The position numbers were made by a program, and so were the translations under genes. Below are positions 58,905-64,000 of a stretch of DNA of 64,000 nt, one piece after another; position 1 is the stretch's first letter, and the number at the start of each line of letters is the position of its first letter. The notes below the pieces were generated by a model that saw only the letters and a program-made list of their open reading frames with translations, did not search any database and was not told the DNA's origin. Source of the DNA: Bilabrum cf. latius (Eukaryota > Bigyra: Bicosoecida > Bigyra > Bicosoecida); NCBI GenBank assembly GCA_965178125.1, contig OZ237739.1, forward strand, positions 1,426,001 through 1,490,000, in the 5' to 3' direction.

Positions 58905-59318
58905 ACGATACTGTCCGTAGCGGGTATGCTCCTGACAGTCGTGTGCACGTTGCAGCGCACCAGTCACCACACACTGGCAGGGTGTTCGTTGGCTATGCAA
59001 TGCTGGCAGTCCCGCTGCTGGCGGGGCAGTCGCGTCTCGAATGACAGCTGCAAGCATTCGGTTGGTCGGCTCACACGCTGACATTCATTTTAATAGTCGT
59101 CTTTCCTCGCGACGCTCATTATCTGCCCCGGGCCAGGCACTCTCGAACGCCGATTCCCCCGCCGGGCCGGCGGCGGCTCCGAGCCGCGGCAGACTGCCAG
59201 TCACTGGCAGTGATTTGTTTCTCCTCTTCGCGCCACCGAGACTCACCCAGTGCTTGCCCGGTCACTAATCCCCCCGAGCCCAACGATTGCCTTTCAAGGG
59301 CTTTCACGAGACTCTTTG
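58905..59318. other. intergenic region
   Basis: 0.4 kb between array copies 2 and 3; presumed UTR and promoter. No feature recognised. Confidence 0.35.
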
Positions 59319-60446
59319 ATGTTTGACGATGACGATCCATTCCAAGACGACGATCCATTCCAAGACGACGATCCATTCCAAGATGATGGCCCAGACCCTG
59401 GTGCTGTGGTAGGCAGCGTGGTTGGTAGCATGACCGGCCTCGTGTGCTGCTGCGGGATCATTGGAGTAATTGTATATTTTGTTTGTATCAGGCCTGGCTA
59501 GCAAGCAAGGATGCGCCAAACGGCAAGGCCAAACGTGGTGGTGCACACGAACGCAGTGAATGCAGCGCAGCATGCCCAGACACAGCAAGCGCGGCAGGGC
59601 CAGACCGATTCATACTAGCAGTTCTTTGGTAATCCGGTAGCGCAGCCTGCCTAGCACCAGCAGACGCAGTCCTACAGCGGCCACGTGCCCCAGTCGCCGT
59701 ACGCCCAGCAGCCGCCATCGATGGGCCGTTTCGAGCAAGTCGCCTTTTCGCTGTCCACGGCCTCCTCTGACGAAGAAGTGAATAAGCTGCTGCAGCAGCT
59801 GCGGCAGGTCGTGTCGGACCCTTCGGTGCAGAAGCCCGGCGATGCCCGGAACCGGCTGCACGCGAACAAGCTGGCGGGGTCGGCACAGCACCCGGGCGCG
59901 TGGGGCGCACTGAACACGTCTGAGTTTGGAGAGATCATCACGATGCTGCCGCCGGACGCGTTCCGTCCCCCCGGGCAGCCGGACTACGAGGCGATCGCGG
60001 CGCAGCAGGCGCAGCAGCAGGCGTACTCGCTGTCTGGCGGGGCTCCTCCGCCCCAGCCTCAGCACCACCACGCTCCATCTGCTCCTGCGGCAATGGGGGC
60101 CGGCATGGCGGCGTCACCGTACGGCGGGCAGGGCCAGGGCCAGGGCCAGGGCGTTCCGCCATATGGTATGCAGGGTGCCCCCACTGCGCCTGCTGGCGGT
60201 GCTCCAGCGTACCCGGGGATGGGCGGCGCGTCGCCTTACCCGAATGGGACGGGCATGGGCGGTGCTGGGAGTGGACCCGCGCCGTATCCGTTCGATGCAG
60301 GGGCAGGGGCAGGGGCAGGGGCAGGGTCTCCGTATCCGCCGGGTGGGCTAGGGGTGGGAGGGGTGCAGGGGCAGGGGGGTGTGCCCTACCCGACGGGCCC
60401 TGCACCGGGCACTCCTGGTGGCTCGCACGTGAGCGGGTTCGTCTGA
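59319..60446 (+). CDS. Tandem one-pass membrane protein, copy 3 (DPF repeats)
   Basis: Predicted 375 residues. The N-terminus carries three DDPFQ units in an Asp-rich stretch. A Gly/Val-rich membrane helix with a Cys triplet follows (LVCCCGIIGVIVYFVCI), a likely palmitoylation site. A Gln-rich linker with TAG codons at 59499, 59619 and 59649 leads to the conserved domain (FEQVAFSLSTASSDEEVNKL, KPGDARNRLHANKLAGS, LPPDAFRPPGQPDYEA). The tail is His-, Gly-, Gln- and Pro-rich (PYGG, GQGQ and GAGA repeats) and ends SGFV before TGA. From the linker onward the DNA is nearly identical to copy 4. DPF motifs in Eps15-like proteins bind the AP-2 ear; whether they act so here is inference. Confidence 0.72.
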
Positions 60447-60799
60447 TCCACCAGCCCTTGAGGTGTGGTGGTTGAGTGCTGCATGTTTGTGGAGGCTGGC
60501 TGACCTCCTGACTGAAATGCGGGAAAGAGAACGACTGTTGTGTGTATCTGTGTTCCTATGCGACTTCTGCGAATCTCACTAGCGAGGGTGCTGTGGGGTG
60601 GCCAGCCAGTTTCCCGGAAAGATCGGAGAAACCGAACGTTCGACTCGAAAACCGAACCGGAACGTGCGACCTGACGCTGCAGAAGGAGGTTCGGCAGAAG
60701 ATAACAAAACTAATTGGCATTGACAGGACACCAGTCAAGTACAGAAGAAGCTTCGGGTTGTTTTCATTTCCTTCTCAACTACAGATCAACGCTGCTCGT
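60447..60799. other. intergenic region
   Basis: 0.35 kb between copies 3 and 4; no feature recognised. Confidence 0.35.
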
Positions 60800-61729
60800 A
60801 TGTCGAGCTTTGACGACGATTTTTTTAGAGATGACGACGATACATTTGCGGACGATCCCGATGAGGACACTGGAACGGTTGTTGGAGGTGTGATTGGAAG
60901 TCTAGTCAGTCTATTGTGCTGCTGTGGTATTATTGGTGGTATCGTGTATTTTGCGTGCATCAGGCCGGCCCAGATTTCTTCTGCTGTTCGGTCGCAATAG
61001 TAGCAATAGGCAACCGCTGCAGCGCAGGCACAAGCCGCCAGTGCAGGGCAGCCTCATCATTAGCAGGGACAAGTAGCAACAAAAGATTAGTTCTTTGGTA
61101 ATCCGGTAGCGCAGCCTGCCTAGCACCAGCAGACGCAGTCCTACAGCGGCCACGTGCCCCAGTCGCCGTACGCCGAGCAGCCGCCATCGATGGGCCGTTT
61201 CGAGCAAGTCGCCTTTTCGCTGTCCACGGCCTCCTCTGACGAAGAAGTGAACAAGCTGCTGCAGCAGCTGCGGCAGGTCGTGTCGGACCCTTCGGTGCAG
61301 AAGCCCGGCGATGCCCGGAACCGGCTGCACGCGAACAAGCTGGCGGGGTCGGCGCAGCACCCGGGCGCGTGGGGCGCACTGAACACGTCTGAGTTTGGAA
61401 AGATCATCACGATGCTGCCGCCGGACGCGTTCCGCCCCCCCGGGCAGCCGGACTACGAGGCGATCGCGGCGCAGCAGGCGCAGCAGCAGGCGTACCAGCC
61501 GCAGCAGCCTCAGCACCACCACGCTCCATCTGCTCCTGCGGCGATGGGGGCCGGCATGGCGGCGTCACCGTACGGAGGGCAGGGCCAGGGCTACGTGTAG
61601 GGGGCACAGTCGGTGCCAAACGCACCCAATGCACCTGTGTACCCGGGGGCAGGGACAGGGTCGGGGGGCGCCGCACCCTACCCGACGGGTCCATCGCCGG
61701 GTGGGCATACCACCGGGGGATTCGTGTGA
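60800..61729 (+). CDS. Tandem one-pass membrane protein, copy 4
   Basis: Predicted 309 residues. Acidic start MSSFDDDFFRDDDDTF; membrane helix with a Cys triplet (LLCCCGIIGGIVYFACI). A Gln-rich linker follows in which CAA/CAG and TAG alternate (TAG at 60998, 61001, 61007 and later), which is strong local evidence for TAG=Gln. The conserved domain and His/Pro/Gly-rich tail are nearly identical to copy 3, and the protein ends GGFV before TGA. In all, seven TAG occur in 310 codons, the highest density in the window. Function unknown. Confidence 0.72.
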
Positions 61730-62024
61730 TTTGAGTTCGACACGTCTGCCCCTATGTACGTTTATTATTCGTTGTTAGTAGAATACCGCACCTTGGACTT
61801 GCTTCGTGGCCCAAGTTCAGGCTCGATTTCCGATTGTTCCCCTCGCGAGGGGGGGGGGGGGGGGGGGGGCACTTCTCAATGCAACGCAGCAAAGTTTGGG
61901 CTCGCACCGAGGCAGCCTGGGCCTCGCACTTCTTTCCTGACTCAATCAGTCTGATTGTCACTCTGCGCTTGTTGGTGACACAATACGCAAAGAATCGCTG
62001 GTTTCACCACCACGAGCTGGAGAA
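61730..62024. other. intergenic region with poly-G run
   Basis: 295 bp. It contains an unbroken run of 21 G at 61849-61869 on the plus strand; otherwise featureless. Confidence 0.5.
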
Positions 62025-62448
62025 ATGACGGTTCAGGCAATCCAGCTGGCTGCTCTCACTCCCGCGTTCTACAAGGACACTCCATCCTGCAGCCTTATTG
62101 CTGCTGCCATCTTGCGAAGGCTTGGCCTCTCAGGTGCGCTCTCTCAGTCTCAGATTAGTTGCTGAGAGTACAGGGCTGCAACATGGATCTTCGGCAGTGA
62201 GCTCCGAGTCAATGTAGCGATTACGAGTTGGTCTGGGGCATAGCAATGGGGAGGTGGTGGTGCTCTGGACCGCATTGCCGCCGCAACCGCAAAACGAAGC
62301 ACCTACAAATCCATTCACTCCCGAGACGAACCGGAAGGCAACAAGACTTGGCGTGGGTCTTCCAGTCCGTGACTGTAGGCTGTCCGTGAAGTTTTACATA
62401 GAAAACACGACTAAGATGAAGGATTGGTATCCGGGCTGTCATGCATGA
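62025..62448 (+). CDS. Small unknown protein (tentative, one short intron)
   Basis: ATG 62025 opens MTVQAIQLAALTPAFYKDTP in one frame. A second frame carries a coherent ending (EVVVLWTALPPQPQNEAP, LSVKFYIENTTKMKDWY) to TGA 62446. They join if a 40-nt GT-AG intron (62134-62173) is removed, giving about 127 residues. One TAG (62215) lies in the second part. No family recognised. The intron is much shorter than the three secure ones here, so the model may be wrong. Confidence 0.35.
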
Positions 62449-62490
62449 GAGCAACGGCGGGCCCTTTCAGCTATGGTGTGGAGCTGCCGC

Positions 62491-63249
62491 TCACTTGCCC
62501 TCTGCCTCCCCCTCTTTGCTCTCCTCCACGCCCGACTCGGATGCTTCCACGCGGGCCTTCTTCGCCGGGTCCTCGCCGTCGGCGGGCCCGTCTGCGGCAC
62601 GCTTCCCCGCCTCGGAGGACGCCCCTTCCCCCGCGCCCCCGGTTGCAGCCCCGGCGCCTGCCTCCGCCTCCTTGCTCTCCCCCGCGGCAGCTCCGGCACA
62701 GTCTACCAGCTTCGTCACCACTTCTTGGACGTACTGTTTCCTTGCGTCCATGCTGTCGCATGGGCGGTTGTATGGCGTCCACACTGGCTCACCGACAAAG
62801 AGGCGCATAGCCTGGATGAAGTTCTTCTCATCCAGCGTAAACCTGTGGTAGATACCCGCAGGGAGCACGATCATGTCGCCCTTGCCCATGGCAATACGGA
62901 TCCATTTATCATTCTCGTCGCGGACGTCGAAGTATCCTGTTCCATCCAGCACAAGACGGATCTCCTCGTCGGTGTGGATGTGCTCCTCGAAGAACGACTT
63001 GATCTTGTTCTCATAGTCCGGGAGCGTGTCGGGATGGCACGTGATCTAGTCATTGTATGTGTATCCTCGTTCTGTTCTAATCTTGTTGAAAGTTTCGTCT
63101 TTCTCAAGGTCATCGACCCCGAGTCCCTCCCACGCCAGCACCCCTAAAGCCTTCAGCTTGTCCTTGCTAACTGGGGCGTTAGGAGACAACTGATGCGGCT
63201 TCCGCTGATCTTCAGAGCTATCATCCATATACCAGGCTACGATCGGCAT
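62491..63249 (-). CDS. ADI1: Acireductone dioxygenase (methionine salvage)
   Basis: Predicted 252 residues. Cupin enzyme that converts the acireductone of the methylthioadenosine cycle to the keto-acid precursor of methionine (Fe form). Metal ligands: H90, H92 and E96 in [13 protein letters not shown], and H135 in LPAGIYHRF, matching H88/H90/E94/H133 of human ADI1. The N-terminal [11 protein letters not shown] and the [12 protein letters not shown] segment are typical. TAG at 63046 is residue 68 and read as Gln; without it the cupin would be lost. Residues about 190-252 are an added Ala/Glu/Gly-rich tail with a basic DPAKKARVE patch, beyond the usual length of about 180. ATG 63249, TGA stop. 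Confidence 0.93.
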
Positions 63250-63438
63250 CGTACGCTGCCTTCTAGGTGTAGGAATGCCGGCTCCACGTCGCCCATTTTC
63301 GATCTGTCACCGGAAAATCAGATCTCTTTTTTTTTTTGTCACGCAACCAAACACCCGAGCAAATCTGCAAGGAAGTACTTGGCCAAAACCACTGCGCAGA
63401 GAAATCCACACTCGGTAATCCATGCTTGCATCCTTCGC

Positions 63439-63996
63439 TCAGTCCCTCCCTCCCCCATCCGCATTCGCCTTCATCTGCCTCCGGACCTCGTCTTCACCGA
63501 GCCCCTCCACCTCCCGCTCGCTCAGCGGTGCCTCCCCTCGGATCTTGCGCTTCGCATTCAGGCGGTGCTGCGTGCTGCGGAAATGAGCGCGGAACCCTGC
63601 CGAGTCCGCGAAACCCACGTGGCACGTGCCGCAGCTGAACTTGGACGCGGCCGCTGCAGCAGCGGTGGCAGTTGCGTCCGGTGCTGCTTCTGGAGCTGGC
63701 GCTGGCGCTGCTGCCGCACGGTCTGCGTCTGCGTCCGATGCAAGCGCCCCGGCATCGCTCGATGAGGGGCCATCCGGCCCCTCCCCATACGCCCACAGCA
63801 CGGCCCGACCCCTGGCCGCACCTGCATCCACATCTGCGCCCATGCCCACGCCCATGCCTCCAGTGGCAGACCCGCTGCCGTCAGCCGCCGCCCCCACCAC
63901 ACTTGCCTCCACCACCTCCACGCCCGCAACCGGGGCACTGCCCGTGCCCGCCACCGCGTCCAGCCACCCTCCCCCCCGGGCACAGCCCCTGGCCAT
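63439..63996 (-). CDS. C2H2 zinc-finger protein (Vms1/ANKZF1-like finger), possibly 5'-partial
   Basis: 185 residues from an ATG at 63996, four bases from the window edge, so the true start may lie outside. An Ala/Gly/Asp-rich N-terminus precedes one finger: C122, C125, H138 and H144 (C-x2-C-x12-H-x5-H). It continues into RLNAKRKIRGEAPLSE, a basic helix and PLSE motif like that after the finger of Vms1/ANKZF1 and ZNF622 relatives. The large C-terminal domains of those proteins are absent before TGA 63439, so either this is a short relative or an intron was missed. Confidence 0.55.
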   Translation of the reverse strand: MARGCARGGGWLDAVAGTGSAPVAGVEVVEASVVGAAADGSGSATGGMGVGMGADVDAGAARGRAVLWAYGEGPDGPSSSDAGALASDADADRAAAAPAPAPEAAPDATATAAAAAASKFSCGTCHVGFADSAGFRAHFRSTQHRLNAKRKIRGEAPLSEREVEGLGEDEVRRQMKANADGGGRD

Positions 63997-64000
63997 CGCC

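Larger units (their letters stand above)
56908..61729 (+). repeat. tandem array of four paralogous genes
   Basis: Copies 1+2 and 3+4 form two pairs, each nearly identical over the conserved domain but divergent in the N-terminus and helix. This suggests one old and one more recent duplication, or gene conversion. Confidence 0.75.

Noticed and set aside
1-64000. Prokaryotic operons, CRISPR arrays or tRNA/rRNA genes
   Set aside because: Gene content and introns are eukaryotic. I saw no spaced direct repeats and no convincing tRNA or rRNA sequence, although I could not run a covariance search.

Overview
This window is nuclear DNA from a GC-rich, intron-poor unicellular eukaryote (protist or alga). 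The evidence is eukaryote-type genes (a spliceosomal cyclophilin H, a PTEN-like phosphatase, the co-chaperone STI1/HOP, a mitochondrial L-threonine dehydrogenase), three GT-AG introns, and long proteins with low-complexity inserts. I cannot place it in a phylum.

The central observation is a changed genetic code. UAG is read as glutamine, and UGA and UAA are the stops. Gene after gene runs in one frame through TAG triplets that fall where glutamine is expected. Examples are the active-site Gln of the cyclophilin, TAG facing CAG in paralogous kinases, and TAG inside Gln tracts. Read with the standard code, most genes here look broken. Read with UAG=Gln they become complete: of 19 terminal stops I could read, 17 are TGA, 2 are TAA and none is TAG. 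All gene models below use this code.

Layout. 0.2-12.7 kb holds housekeeping genes: PPIH, a PTEN-PH phosphatase, TDH, a coiled-coil protein, a secreted kelch protein and STI1. 13.1-26.3 kb holds two minus-strand copies of a giant membrane/cyclase-like/kinase family. One copy is split by a 2.5 kb insert carrying its own opposite-strand gene; the other is a C-terminal pseudogene fragment. 26.3-29.6 kb is a mobile element bounded by perfect 45-bp inverted repeats. 30.1-32.5 kb encodes a Golgi-type glycosyltransferase-like protein. 33.0-42.1 kb is the intact plus-strand kinase paralog, a single 3,041-residue frame. 42.2-45.6 kb has a type I membrane protein and an ETFB-lysine-methyltransferase-like enzyme. 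45.7-56.6 kb is one 3,647-residue minus-strand frame with ARM/HEAT-like segments. 56.9-61.7 kb is a tandem array of four related small one-pass membrane proteins. The right end carries acireductone dioxygenase (ADI1) and a C2H2 zinc-finger protein.

The housekeeping genes do not form one pathway. The accessory story is duplication, gene conversion, insertion and decay within two lineage-specific families (the kinase family and the tandem membrane family), all written in the UAG=Gln code.
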